A stretch of DNA of 64,000 bases from Egibacter rhizosphaerae (lineage in GTDB: Bacteria; Actinomycetota; Nitriliruptoria; Euzebyales; Egibacteraceae). The notes under the pieces were generated by a model. It was not told the DNA's origin. It ran no database searches and saw only the letters and a list, made by a program, of their open reading frames with translations. The stretch is from the NCBI RefSeq assembly GCF_004322855.1, contig NZ_CP036402.1, positions 2,790,001 to 2,854,000 of the forward strand. The letters are read 5' to 3'. Of the stretch, positions 34,891-43,362 are shown one piece after another (within the stretch, counting starts at the first letter, position 1; each line of letters begins with the position of its first letter). A program made the position numbers and the translations under genes.

Positions 34891-35603
34891 GGTACGACTC
34901 CTCCCTCGGCAAGGCGTGTCCGCAGGGCCTCGGCGAGCGCCCGGTTGCTCGTCACGACCGGCACGCCCGCGGCCGCCTCGAGCTGCACGATCCGGTCCGC
35001 GGTCGGCAACCCGGTGCAGCTCAGCAGTACCGCGTCCGCGGACGCGCCCACCCGGCCGACCAACGCGATCAGGTCCTCGTCGGGTAGCCCCGCGATCACA
35101 TGGTTGTCGGCGATCCCCAGGCAGGCGTCGCCGGCGAGGCTGAACCCCTGAACGGTCACGTGCTCGCAACCGCGCGCGTGCACCTCGGCGGGATAGGGGG
35201 AGGCGAAGCCGACCCGGAGGGCGCCGGTCGCGCGCAGGGCTTCGGTCACCGCTCCTGCGGCCGTCACCAGGGGGATTCCGGCCGCCGCGACCGCCAGGCG
35301 CTCGCGGAGCTCGTGCTCGTACGTCGTCCCGCCGAAGAAGCTCCCGGACGTGCATCCGTAGGCGATGGCGCCGGGCCGCGCCTCGACGAGCTTCGCGACC
35401 TCCACCTCGGCCTCCTCGGCCATGCGGCTCAGGAGTTCGGCGTCGAGCTCGTGTCCCCCTCCCACCCGCGCGGCGAGGACCCCGGTCCCACCCCCGAGGT
35501 GGCGTCGGACGTCCTCCTCGATGACCGCGTTGGAGGCCGGAACGACGAGACCCACGACCGAACGCGCGTCGCGCTGGGGCGGCGGCGAATCCCCCCAGGT
35601 CAT
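34887..35603 (-). CDS. Asp/Glu-racemase-superfamily protein (maleate isomerase/arylmalonate decarboxylase-like)
   Basis: The 238-residue protein has the two-cysteine pattern of this superfamily, in AYGCTSGSF (about residue 84) and LLSCTGLPT (about residue 188). It also has the N-terminal VGLVVPASNAVIEEDV typical of maleate cis-trans isomerases and arylmalonate decarboxylases. It should act on a dicarboxylic or malonic acid without cofactors. ATG 35603 overlaps the TRAP large-permease stop, so the enzyme is produced with the transporter and probably uses its substrate. Confidence 0.85.
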   Translation of the reverse strand: MTWGDSPPPQRDARSVVGLVVPASNAVIEEDVRRHLGGGTGVLAARVGGGHELDAELLSRMAEEAEVEVAKLVEARPGAIAYGCTSGSFFGGTTYEHELRERLAVAAAGIPLVTAAGAVTEALRATGALRVGFASPYPAEVHARGCEHVTVQGFSLAGDACLGIADNHVIAGLPDEDLIALVGRVGASADAVLLSCTGLPTADRIVQLEAAAGVPVVTSNRALAEALRTRLAEGGVVP

Positions 35604-36898
35604 CTCATCACCTCGGGCAGCCACGTGGCGATCTGCGGGAAGACGAACAGGATCACGATGGCCAGGAGCATGAGGCCCACGAAGGGGACCTGCCAGCGCA
35701 TCACGGTCTCGATGGGCAGGCCGGTCGCGCCCTCGAGCACGTACAGGTTGAACCCGAGAGGCGGGGTGAGCTGCGAGATCTCGATGAGGATCGCGAGCAC
35801 CACGGCGAACCAGATGGGGTCGTAGCCGAGGTTCGTCACGATCGGGAACACGATCGGCAGCGTGAGGAGCATCATCGAGAGCCCCTCGAGGAACGTCCCG
35901 AGGAACAGGTACAGCACGACGATCGCCGCCAGCACGACGACAGGCGCGAGGTCGGCGGCCTCGATCGCCGTGGCGAGGTGAGCGGGGATCTGCAGGTAGC
36001 CGATGAAGTTGGCGATCACGGTCGCGCCCATGAACACGAGCATGATCATGCCGGTGATCCGGATGGTCTCGCGCAGTGCCTCATTGAGCGCGCTGATCGT
36101 GAAGGTCCGGAACGCGACCATCAGCGCGAGCGCGCCGATGACGCCCACCGCGGCAGCCTCGGTGACGGTCGCGATCCCGAAGTAGATCGAACCCAGCACC
36201 GCCGCGGCGAGCAGCACCACCGGCCCCATGCTCGGGATGCTCGCGAGCAGCGCCCGCGGGGTCACCGGCTCCCGCTCGGCCGGCACGAGGCCGGGCCTGG
36301 CCAGCGCGATCGAGCCGATGAACGTCATGAAGAGCAGCTGGATCAGCAGCGCCGGCAACAGGCCGGCGATGTAGAGGCGGCTGATCGAGGTGCCCGTCAT
36401 GAGCCCGAACAGGATGAAGTACAGGCTCGGTGGGATGAGCATGCCGAGGGACGCCCCGCCGATCGAGCCCACGACCGGCCCCGGCGCGTAGCCGCGGCGC
36501 CGGAGCTCGGGAACCGCGGTGCTGCCGACGGTGGCGCAGGTGGCCACCGTGCTGCCGGTGGTCGCCGAGATCATCGTGCACGCCAGCACGTTGGACTGCA
36601 GCAGCTTTCCAGGGAACCGGGCCAGCCAGGGGGTCAGGCCGGTGAAGAGCCGCTCGACCACCCCGGACTTCGTCAGCGCCTGGCCCATGAAGACGAACAT
36701 CGGGATGGCGAGCAGGGTGTGGCTGACGCTCTCGGAGAACTGCAGCCGGGTGACGATGTCCCAGACCGGCACGTCGGTGAAGATCAGCCCCGTGAGGACG
36801 CCCACCACGGTGAGCCCGATGCCCAACCAGAACTTCGACGCGAGGACGAGCAGCAGCGCCGCGAGGATGAACAGCCCCGGCAACGCGATCTCACCCAC
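35600..36898 (-). CDS. TRAP transporter large permease (DctM-like)
   Basis: The 432-residue protein has the DctM pattern: about twelve membrane segments, MFVFMGQALTKSGVVERL, SATTGSTVATCATVGSTAVPELRRRGYA, IPPSLYFILFG and LTPPLGFNLYVLEG. GTG 36898 has GGAGG directly upstream; a TTG 48 bases earlier is possible. It overlaps the racemase-family gene by four bases. Confidence 0.92.
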   Translation of the reverse strand: MGEIALPGLFILAALLLVLASKFWLGIGLTVVGVLTGLIFTDVPVWDIVTRLQFSESVSHTLLAIPMFVFMGQALTKSGVVERLFTGLTPWLARFPGKLLQSNVLACTMISATTGSTVATCATVGSTAVPELRRRGYAPGPVVGSIGGASLGMLIPPSLYFILFGLMTGTSISRLYIAGLLPALLIQLLFMTFIGSIALARPGLVPAEREPVTPRALLASIPSMGPVVLLAAAVLGSIYFGIATVTEAAAVGVIGALALMVAFRTFTISALNEALRETIRITGMIMLVFMGATVIANFIGYLQIPAHLATAIEAADLAPVVVLAAIVVLYLFLGTFLEGLSMMLLTLPIVFPIVTNLGYDPIWFAVVLAILIEISQLTPPLGFNLYVLEGATGLPIETVMRWQVPFVGLMLLAIVILFVFPQIATWLPEVMR

Positions 36899-36982
36899 GG
36901 GGCCTCCTTCCGCGGACCCGCCACGACGGTCGTCGCCCCCCGACAAGCGGCGGCGTGGGTCCGGGCACGCCTCGACCGGCGA

Positions 36983-37543
36983 TCACGAGGCGCCCACCGA
37001 GTAGTGCCGTGCCCGATGCCATCGGGCGACGTCGTCGATCAGCCGGACCGCGAACTGCAGGGCGAACAGCGCCGCGCCGGTCAGGACGACCGTGTAGAGC
37101 CACCACGTCGGGTAGCCGGTCTCGACGCCGGTCTGCCCCGTGTCCCGGAAGTACTCCCAGCGATCGAACATGGCCCACACCAGGACGGCCATGAACCCGA
37201 GCGCAAGAGTGCTGATCACGACCGAGAGCCCGTGTCGGGCCCGGGGCGGGAGGCGGTCCGCGAGGATCCGCACCTGGATGTGGCCATCGCAGCGCAGCGT
37301 GTAGCTGAGAGCCAGCCACCCGATCGCGGCCATGAGCCACGAGGACATCTCCGTCGTGCCGGCGATCGAGCGATTCAGCAGGTTGCGCCAGAGCATGTCG
37401 GTGGCGACCAAACCGATCGCGGCCAGGAGGAGGGCGGCCGCCACGACCGCGGCGACCACCGAGAGGCCGGACAGAGCGCGCAGCAGCGCCACCCGCTCGC
37501 TGGGCAGCGGGGCCTCGGTGGGTGACGGCTCGGGTTCGGTCAT
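36983..37543 (-). CDS. TRAP transporter small permease (DctQ-like)
   Basis: The 186-residue protein has four membrane segments. The family loop appears as TLRCDGHIQVRILADRLPPRARHGL, and a Pro/Ser-rich N-terminus precedes the first helix. It lies between the third binding protein (60 bases upstream) and the large permease on the same strand. Confidence 0.9.
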   Translation of the reverse strand: MTEPEPSPTEAPLPSERVALLRALSGLSVVAAVVAAALLLAAIGLVATDMLWRNLLNRSIAGTTEMSSWLMAAIGWLALSYTLRCDGHIQVRILADRLPPRARHGLSVVISTLALGFMAVLVWAMFDRWEYFRDTGQTGVETGYPTWWLYTVVLTGAALFALQFAVRLIDDVARWHRARHYSVGAS

Positions 37544-37603
37544 CGATGCGTCCTCGCGTGGGGCGGGGGCGATGGCACCGACCCCGCCCCGGCGTCGAGT
37601 GGG

Positions 37604-38752
37604 TCAGTCCTGCATGTCGAGCGTCGCCTCGAGGAGGTCGACGGCCTCGTCCCCGGTCTCCTCCGCCCAGGACCACCAGGCCTCCTCGCCCTGGTCCCGC
37701 ATCTCGGCGATCGTCTCGTCGGGGACCTCGTAGGTGGTCATGCCCTCCTCGTCGAAGCGCTGCTCGGCCTCCTCGTCCTCCTCGAGGAGCCGTTCGCGGC
37801 CGTGCTCGGTCGCCTCCTGCGCGACCTCCACGACGGTGTCCTGCAGGTCGTCGGGCAGGGCCTCGAACGACTCCTGGTTGATGCCGTAGAGCGACGAGCC
37901 GATCACCGAGCCCAGCACACCGCGGTATTCGTAGTGCTCCCAGGCCTCGAGCTGACTGATGAGCGGGTTGCTGTTCGGCATCCCGTCCATCTGGCCGCGC
38001 TCCATGGCGGTGGCGAGGTCCTCGACGGGCAGGTAGAGCGGCGAGACCCCCAGCTGCTCCCAGAACTCCCCGTGCACGGGGCTGAGGACGCGGAACTCGG
38101 CGCCCTCGAGCTGCTCCACGTCCTCGAGCTGCTCGTCCCAGAGCAGGTACTCCTGACCGAAGGTGAACGTGCCGACCGGCATGACCCCCCAATCGTCGGT
38201 GAGGTGTTCCTGCATCTCCGGCACGTAGAGTTCGTCGAGCCACTCCCAGTGCTCGTCGTAGCCCTCGTGCAGGAAGGGCAGCGCGCCGAACTGGGCGAGG
38301 GGCTCCGCCCCCGCGTTGTGAGGCAGCGAGATGTCGCCGCCGTCGACGAAGCCCTCTCCGATCACCTCGATCATCTCGCCGGCCTCGTAGCCGAGCGCCC
38401 CGCCGAAGTGCAGGTCGAGCGTGATCTGCCCGTCCGTCCGCGCCTCGAGCTCCTCGGCGAAGTACTCCGCGGTCATCCCGAACGCGGAGTCCCGTTCGCC
38501 GGTCTCGCTCACGTTCCAGGTCCACGTGACCGGGTCGAAGTCCTCGTCGGGCTCGTCGGCGTCGTCCTCGGACTCGTCGTCGGGCTCGTCGTCCGGGTCC
38601 TCGTCGGGTTCGTCGTCCTCGTCGTCGAGGTCGTCCGTGGGCTCCTCGTCCTCTTCGGCCACGTCGTCGTCGGGCTCCTCGGCGGCCTCCTCCTCCGCAC
38701 AGGCCGCGACGAGCAGCAGCAGCGCAAGGGCGAGCAACAGCAGGCGTCTCAT
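37604..38752 (-). CDS. TRAP transporter substrate-binding lipoprotein (DctP-like)
   Basis: The 382-residue protein has a lipoprotein signal (lipobox VAAC, near residues 14-17), a Glu/Asp/Pro linker to about residue 70 and a DctP domain. The substrate-Arg segment is EGAEFRVLSPVHGEFWEQLGVSPLYL, and DLATAMERGQMDGMP corresponds to the family's ..ALQ.G.VDG. ATG 38752 follows GAAGGAG. It is the first gene of the third TRAP operon (binding protein, small permease, large permease, racemase-family enzyme, small protein). Confidence 0.9.
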   Translation of the reverse strand: MRRLLLLALALLLLVAACAEEEAAEEPDDDVAEEDEEPTDDLDDEDDEPDEDPDDEPDDESEDDADEPDEDFDPVTWTWNVSETGERDSAFGMTAEYFAEELEARTDGQITLDLHFGGALGYEAGEMIEVIGEGFVDGGDISLPHNAGAEPLAQFGALPFLHEGYDEHWEWLDELYVPEMQEHLTDDWGVMPVGTFTFGQEYLLWDEQLEDVEQLEGAEFRVLSPVHGEFWEQLGVSPLYLPVEDLATAMERGQMDGMPNSNPLISQLEAWEHYEYRGVLGSVIGSSLYGINQESFEALPDDLQDTVVEVAQEATEHGRERLLEEDEEAEQRFDEEGMTTYEVPDETIAEMRDQGEEAWWSWAEETGDEAVDLLEATLDMQD

Positions 38753-38833
38753 GGTTGGCTCCTTCTCTCGACGTCGCGCATGGCGTGGCGCGGGGTGACC
38801 ACCAGCCCTCCGGTCAGCCGCCCCGACGAATGG

Positions 38834-38857
38834 TTTGAGCATATATAGGATGCCAAA
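38834..38857. promoter_or_regulatory. AT-rich imperfect palindrome in the divergent TRAP/EamA gap
   Basis: TTTGAGCAT followed by ATATAGG and ATGCCAAA forms an imperfect palindrome (left TTTGAGCAT, right read back as TTTGGCAT, one base shorter). It contains TATATA, the only AT-rich patch between the divergent genes. The ends TTTG/CAAA resemble the sites at 9393 and 26146. It may serve the minus-strand TRAP operon. Confidence 0.4.
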
Positions 38858-38948
38858 GTCGTGTCCGTGCGACGAGGGGTCGCCGATGCCCTGAAGGGCT
38901 CGCCGACCACGCGTGGCGACGAGAATCAATCGGAGGAGCGGGTTTACG

Positions 38949-39809
38949 TTGACGGTCGGGTTGGGACTCCTCGCAGCGGGTTGCTACGGGACCTCCGACT
39001 TCCTCGGCGGGCTGGCCTCGCGTCGGGCCGGCGGGGTGTTCGGGGTGGTGCTGGCGGCCCGGTTCACGGCGGTCCTCGTGCTCCTGGGGCTGGCCCCACT
39101 GCTGGCCACGGGCGCGCCGGCCGTTGACGAGTTGCTGTGGGGCGGGATGGCGGGCCTCGGTGGTTCGGGCGGCGTCCTGCTGCTCTACCGCGGGATGGTG
39201 CTCGGGCGGATGAGCGTCGTCGCGCCCGTGAGCGCGATCGGATCGTCGGCGCTCCCGGCCCTGGTGGGCGTCGCGCTGGGCGAGCGCCCGTCCGCCCTCG
39301 CCGCGAGCGGCGTGCTGCTGGGCATCGTCGCGATCGCGCTGGTCTCGGCACCCTCCGGCGAGCGGATCACGCCGCGCGCGATCGTCGCCGAGCTTCGCCC
39401 GGGCGGCGCGACGCTGTACGGCTTGGGGGCGGGCAGCGGGTTCGCGCTCGTCTTCGTGTCCTTGGACCAGGCAGGCGGCCAGGGCGACCTCTGGCCGATC
39501 CTGGCGGCGCAGGCAGCGAGTCTCCTCGTGGTGGCCGTCGCTGCGGGTCTCGGACGCCGAAGGGTGCGCCTGCCGGCGAAGGTGGTCCCGCTGGCCGTGG
39601 TGATCGGGCTGTTGAGCGTCGGGGCGATGACCAGCTTCCTCTTCGCCGCCAGGACCGGATTGCTGGCGCTCGTGGCCGTGCTCACGTCGCTCTATCCCGC
39701 AGTGACCGTGGTGCTCGCCCGAGTCGTGCTCGCCGAACGGCTCGCGAGTGCGCAGCGTGTCGGCGTCGGGCTCGCGATCTTGGGCGTGCTGCTGATCGGG
39801 ATCGGTTAG
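38949..39809 (+). CDS. EamA/DMT-family permease
   Basis: The 286-residue protein has ten hydrophobic segments in two EamA repeats. It should export or import small metabolites such as amino acids; some relatives export nucleosides or drugs. TTG 38949 is chosen because GGAGGAG lies ten bases upstream; GTG 38913 would put that site inside the gene. The family's closing VLLIGIG segment is present. Confidence 0.85.
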   Translation: MTVGLGLLAAGCYGTSDFLGGLASRRAGGVFGVVLAARFTAVLVLLGLAPLLATGAPAVDELLWGGMAGLGGSGGVLLLYRGMVLGRMSVVAPVSAIGSSALPALVGVALGERPSALAASGVLLGIVAIALVSAPSGERITPRAIVAELRPGGATLYGLGAGSGFALVFVSLDQAGGQGDLWPILAAQAASLLVVAVAAGLGRRRVRLPAKVVPLAVVIGLLSVGAMTSFLFAARTGLLALVAVLTSLYPAVTVVLARVVLAERLASAQRVGVGLAILGVLLIGIG

Positions 39810-39841
39810 ACGCGCGCCCGACGCGGCCGGATGCGCGTCTA
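39807..39841. terminator. Bidirectional hairpin joining two stop codons
   Basis: TAGACGCGC (39807-39815) pairs perfectly with GCGCGTCTA (39833-39841) across a 17-base loop. The left TAG is the EamA stop and the right one is the stop of the minus-strand phzF-like gene. It separates the convergent genes. Confidence 0.6.
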
Positions 39842-40687
39842 CGCCTCGATCGCCCCGTCGACGCAGACGTGGGTCGGGCCGCCGACCCAGACGGACCCGT
39901 CGGCGTCCGCATCGATGCGGGGACGACCAGCGCGGTGCATCCGCGTGCCCTGGCTCGCGGTGTACGGGGCGGTCGCGCGCCCGGAGGCCAGCAACCACTG
40001 TCCGAGCGAGGCGTTCAGGCTGCCGGTGACCGGGTCCTCCCGCAGGTTCCCCTCTCCGTCGGCGAACAGCGCGCGCACCTCGAACGCGAATGGCGAGTCC
40101 GGGGGGTACGGACCCACGATGCCGATGTCCGACGGCGTCTCCGCGACCGCGGAGGCGTCCGGCTCGACGGCGAGCACCTCGTCAGCGGTGCCGAGCAGGA
40201 CCGCGACCCACCCTGGTCCGTTGTCGACCCATTGCGCGTCGACGATGTCGGCCGGGTCGAGGCGCAGCACCGCCGCGAGGTCGGCCACCAGCGCCTCGTC
40301 GACCGGCCCCGACCGCTTCAGCGGCGGCGCGGCGAACGCGAGCTCGGCGTCGGTCCGACGCACGGTGACCAGCCCCGCCCCGCATTCCTGGACGACCGCG
40401 TCGGCGTCGCGCGGCCGACCCCCCGACTCGAGCCACGCGCGGCACGCGCCGAGCGTCGGGTGGCCCGCGAACGGCAGCTCGCTGCCGAGGTTGAAGATCC
40501 GCACACGGTAGTCCGCACCGGGCGCGTCCGGGGGCAGGAGGAACACCGTCTCCGACAGGTTGGTCCACCGCGCGATCCGCCGCATGTCGTCGGTGTCGAG
40601 CCCCTCGGCGTCGACGACGACCGCCAGCGGGTTCCCGAGGTACGGCACCGGCGAGAACACGTCGAGCTGCAGGAAGCGGCGGCGCAT
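39839..40687 (-). CDS. PhzF-family isomerase/epimerase-like protein
   Basis: The 282-residue protein has the diaminopimelate-epimerase-type double domain. The catalytic Glu lies in TNLSETVFLL (about residue 47), followed by RIFNLGSELPFAGHPTLGACRAWLE and the second-half DPVTGSLNASLGQWL. Except for true PhzF of phenazine synthesis, most members have unknown isomerase roles, and no phenazine gene is near. ATG 40687 lies 20 bases after the aminotransferase stop, so the two are probably cotranscribed. Confidence 0.88.
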   Translation of the reverse strand: MRRRFLQLDVFSPVPYLGNPLAVVVDAEGLDTDDMRRIARWTNLSETVFLLPPDAPGADYRVRIFNLGSELPFAGHPTLGACRAWLESGGRPRDADAVVQECGAGLVTVRRTDAELAFAAPPLKRSGPVDEALVADLAAVLRLDPADIVDAQWVDNGPGWVAVLLGTADEVLAVEPDASAVAETPSDIGIVGPYPPDSPFAFEVRALFADGEGNLREDPVTGSLNASLGQWLLASGRATAPYTASQGTRMHRAGRPRIDADADGSVWVGGPTHVCVDGAIEA

Positions 40688-40707
40688 CGGCGGTCCCCCG
40701 GGAATGG

Positions 40708-41892
40708 TCAGTCGTGCGCGGGCGCGACCGACTGGACGTACTTCGCCATCCGGTCCATGGCCTCCTCGAGGCGGGCGTAGGGCTCCGACCCGAAGCAGAC
40801 CCGAAGATGGCCCTGCCCCATCGCACCGTACGAGCTGCCCGGCTCGGTCGCCACGTGGGCCTCGTGCAGGAGCTGCTCGGCGAACTCCGGGTCCGGTTGC
40901 CCGAGCCCGGAGACGTCGGGGAAGGCGTAGATGGAGCCCTCGGGGAGGTGGCAGCGCACGCCGGGCATCGCGTTGAGGCGCTCGTACACGAGGTCCCGGC
41001 AGCGGCGATCCTCGGCGACCATGTCGTGCCGGGGCTGCTGGTCGCCCTCGACCGCCGCGACTGCGCCCTCCTGGGCGAAGACGTTGGGGTGCGTGGTCTC
41101 GTTCATGGCGATGCGGTGAATGTCCCCGAGGAGCTCGGTGGGCGCGACCGCGTAACCCAGACGCCAGCCGTCCATCGCGTAGGCCTTGGTGAACGCGAAG
41201 AGGCTGACCGTGCGCTCCCACATGCCCGGCAGCGCGGCGATGCTCGTGTGCTGCCGACCGTCGTAGGTGATGTACTCGTAGACCTCGTCGGTGACGACGA
41301 GGAGGTCGCGGCGGATCGCGATGTCGGCGAGCACGGCGAGTTCGTCGCGGGTGAACACCGTGCCGACCGGGTTGGCCGGGTTGACGAGCACCAGCATCTT
41401 CGTTCGCGGCGTGATCGCGGCCTCCACCCGTTCGGGGTCCACCCGGTATCCGCGTTCGGGGTCGAGTGGGACGGGGACCACCGTCGCGCCGGTGAGCGCG
41501 ATCTTCGGGGGATGTTGCGGGTAACGCGGTTCGAGCACCAGGACCTCGTCGCCGGGGTCGAGCGCGGCCATGAACGTCGCGAACGACGCCTGGGTCAACC
41601 CGGTCGTCACGAGGACGTTCTCCGGTCCGGCGGGCAGACCGTTGAACTCGCTCAGCTTGCGCGCGAGTGCCTGGCGTAGGCGCTCGGTCCCCTGCAGGTC
41701 CCCGTAGTGGACGATGCCTGCGTCGAGGGCCTGCTTGGCCGCCTCCTTGATGTCGACAGGGGTGTCGAAGGCGGGGCGACCGACCTCGAGGTGGATGACG
41801 TCGGCGCCCTCGCGCTCGAGCGCGGCGGCACGGGGGTACATCCCGAAGCCCTTCCCGCGCTGGCTCTCCATGCGGTCCGCTGGCCATTTCAT
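40708..41892 (-). CDS. Class I/II aminotransferase, PLP-dependent
   Basis: The 394-residue enzyme has the fold-type I pattern. It includes an N-terminal HLEVGRPAFDTP, NPANPVGTVF, the Asp contact in VVTDEVYEYITYDG, the Schiff-base Lys in FAFTKAYAMDGWRLGYAVAP and the carboxylate Arg in LRVCFG. It resembles aspartate/aromatic aminotransferases of the AspC-like subgroup; the amino acid is not predictable. ATG 41892 has GAAGGTGA at good spacing. The 224-base upstream gap 41893-42116 holds no gene apart from the AT-rich ATTATCAAAT at 42093. Confidence 0.9.
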   Translation of the reverse strand: MKWPADRMESQRGKGFGMYPRAAALEREGADVIHLEVGRPAFDTPVDIKEAAKQALDAGIVHYGDLQGTERLRQALARKLSEFNGLPAGPENVLVTTGLTQASFATFMAALDPGDEVLVLEPRYPQHPPKIALTGATVVPVPLDPERGYRVDPERVEAAITPRTKMLVLVNPANPVGTVFTRDELAVLADIAIRRDLLVVTDEVYEYITYDGRQHTSIAALPGMWERTVSLFAFTKAYAMDGWRLGYAVAPTELLGDIHRIAMNETTHPNVFAQEGAVAAVEGDQQPRHDMVAEDRRCRDLVYERLNAMPGVRCHLPEGSIYAFPDVSGLGQPDPEFAEQLLHEAHVATEPGSSYGAMGQGHLRVCFGSEPYARLEEAMDRMAKYVQSVAPAHD

Positions 41893-42116
41893 GAGCATCA
41901 CCTTCGGGTGTCGGCCCGGCTGGGGTCTCGCCCCTGCTGGGGTGTGTCGGTCTGGAGCGGCGGGTGGTGCGCTCGTGGAGCTCGGCTCTCTGCGTGCGTG
42001 AGTGTGGCCTCGGCGGCCGGGCACCGAGTGTCACGGCGGGACGTCGCGAGGCCGTGCGGCCGGCGGCGAGGACCGGACCATGGACGTGCGAGATTATCAA
42101 ATCCCGCCGGAGGTGG

Positions 42117-42605
42117 GTGGCTGAGCTCAGCCACGTCTACAACCGCGACATCCTGATCGGGTCGATCGCGGCGACGATCGCGACGGCGATCACCGCGCTC
42201 AGCCGCTTCGCGTTGTTCTTCGGAGGCGACGAGGACGCGAACCCGATCGCGCAGATCGCGATGATCCTGCTCGCGCCGATCGCGGCGATCCTCATCCAGT
42301 TCGCGGTCACCCGCAGCCGCGAGACGCAGGCCGACACGAGCGGCGCGGACCTGTCCGGCAAGCCCCTGGCGCTGGCGAGCGCGCTCCGGAAGCTCGAGGC
42401 CGGCGGCAAGGAGCTCGCCCGGCGCGGGGTCGGCGGCACGCCGGCGGAGCAGCCGAACAACGCGTTCTCGAGCCTCTACATCTCGGCGCCCTTCGGTGGC
42501 GCGGTTCGTGGCGGCCTGGGCAACGCCTTCCGCACGCACCCCAAGACCGAGGACCGCGTGCGCAACCTGGAACAGCTCGCTCGCCGCATGGGCCAGATGG
42601 CGTAG
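42117..42605 (+). pseudogene. Truncated HtpX-type membrane metalloprotease (C-terminal half)
   Basis: The open reading frame gives 162 residues that match the second half of HtpX: ELSHVYNRDILIGSIAA, two hydrophobic segments, the third zinc ligand in SRETQAD, and LASALRKLEAG to RTHPKTEDRV. The first half is absent, and the cut lies in the zinc motif itself: HELSH has become AELSH (GTG GCT GAG CTC AGC CAC). Only about 220 bases separate it from the divergent aminotransferase, so the missing 120 residues are not nearby. GTG 42117 is the only start near CGGAGG. It cannot bind zinc normally, so it is called a pseudogene or remnant. Confidence 0.8.
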
Positions 42606-42632
42606 CTCGCCGCGTGCTCGAAGCGGACACGG

Positions 42633-42671
42633 ACGATGCCGGCCCGTGGGGAACCCACGGGCCGGCATCGT
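42633..42671. terminator. Perfect 18-bp hairpin between convergent genes
   Basis: Bases 42633-42650 pair perfectly with 42654-42671 across a GAA loop. The right arm abuts the stop codon of the yajQ-like gene. It is a very strong terminator candidate for both strands, with no T-run. Confidence 0.8.
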
Positions 42672-43159
42672 CAGTTGTAGTTGGTGAACTTGATCGGCAG
42701 GTCCTGGTCGTTGTTGCGCAACAGCGTCTGGCACTCCTGGAGCGCGTCCTTCGACTTGCTCGAGATGCGCAACTGATCGCCCTGGATGCTGGGCGTCACC
42801 TTCAGCTTGCTCGCCTTGATCTGCTTGACCATCGCCTTGGCCTTGTCCTGGGGGATGCCCTCGACGAGGCCGATGTCGAGGCGGTACGTGCCTTTCGCGG
42901 CGGGCTGCGGTCGGTCGTGGTCGAGCGACTTGAGGCTCACCTTGCGCTTCACGAGCTTGTCCTTGAGCACGTCGAGGGCGGCATCGACGCGGTCCTCGGA
43001 GTTCGTGGTGATCGCGATGCCGTCGCCCGACCAGGCGATCTCGGCATTCGCGCCCTTGAAATCGAAGCGCTGCCCGACCTCCTTGGCGGCCTGGTTGATC
43101 GCGTTGTCGACCTCCTGACGGTCGGTCTCGGCGACCACGTCGAAGCTGTTCTCGGCCAT
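42671..43159 (-). CDS. yajQ: YajQ family nucleotide-binding protein
   Basis: The 162-residue protein is typical for YajQ (DUF520): it begins MAENSFDVVAETDRQEVDNAINQA and ends LPIKFTNYN. Members bind nucleotides, and some bind cyclic di-GMP. ATG 43159 follows AAGGAG. It stands alone upstream of the tRNA-Tyr gene on the opposite strand. Confidence 0.93.
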   Translation of the reverse strand: MAENSFDVVAETDRQEVDNAINQAAKEVGQRFDFKGANAEIAWSGDGIAITTNSEDRVDAALDVLKDKLVKRKVSLKSLDHDRPQPAAKGTYRLDIGLVEGIPQDKAKAMVKQIKASKLKVTPSIQGDQLRISSKSKDALQECQTLLRNNDQDLPIKFTNYN

Positions 43160-43239
43160 GCGCGACTCCTTCTCCATGCCGATGTCCGCGAGTCCTTCAC
43201 GGCAGGATAGTGACGAGCTCTCGCGCGGGCCCGCCCTGG

Positions 43240-43268
43240 TTGCGGGGGGTGCGGGCCGGGCCTAGCAT
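43240..43268 (+). promoter_or_regulatory. Promoter of tRNA-Tyr
   Basis: TTGCGG (43240-43245) and TAGCAT (43263-43268) are spaced by 17 bases, and the mature tRNA starts at 43280. The spacing fits a strong housekeeping promoter. Confidence 0.6.
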
Positions 43269-43279
43269 TCCGACGTCCT

Positions 43280-43362
43280 GGTGGGTTGCCCGAGCGGCCA
43301 AAGGGAGCGGACTGTAAATCCGCCGGCTTATGCCTACGAAGGTTCGAATCCTTCACCCACCA
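43280..43362 (+). tRNA. tRNA-Tyr (GTA)
   Basis: The acceptor arms GGTGGGT and ACCCACC pair, the anticodon GTA lies at 43314-43316, and there is a long variable arm as expected for this class II tRNA. The discriminator is A43362 and CCA is not encoded. The 3' half overlaps a minus-strand protein frame (stop at 43334-43336). Confidence 0.96.

Noticed and set aside
39839-41892. Phenazine biosynthesis locus suggested by the PhzF-type gene
   Set aside because: No other phz gene is near; the PhzF superfamily is broad.
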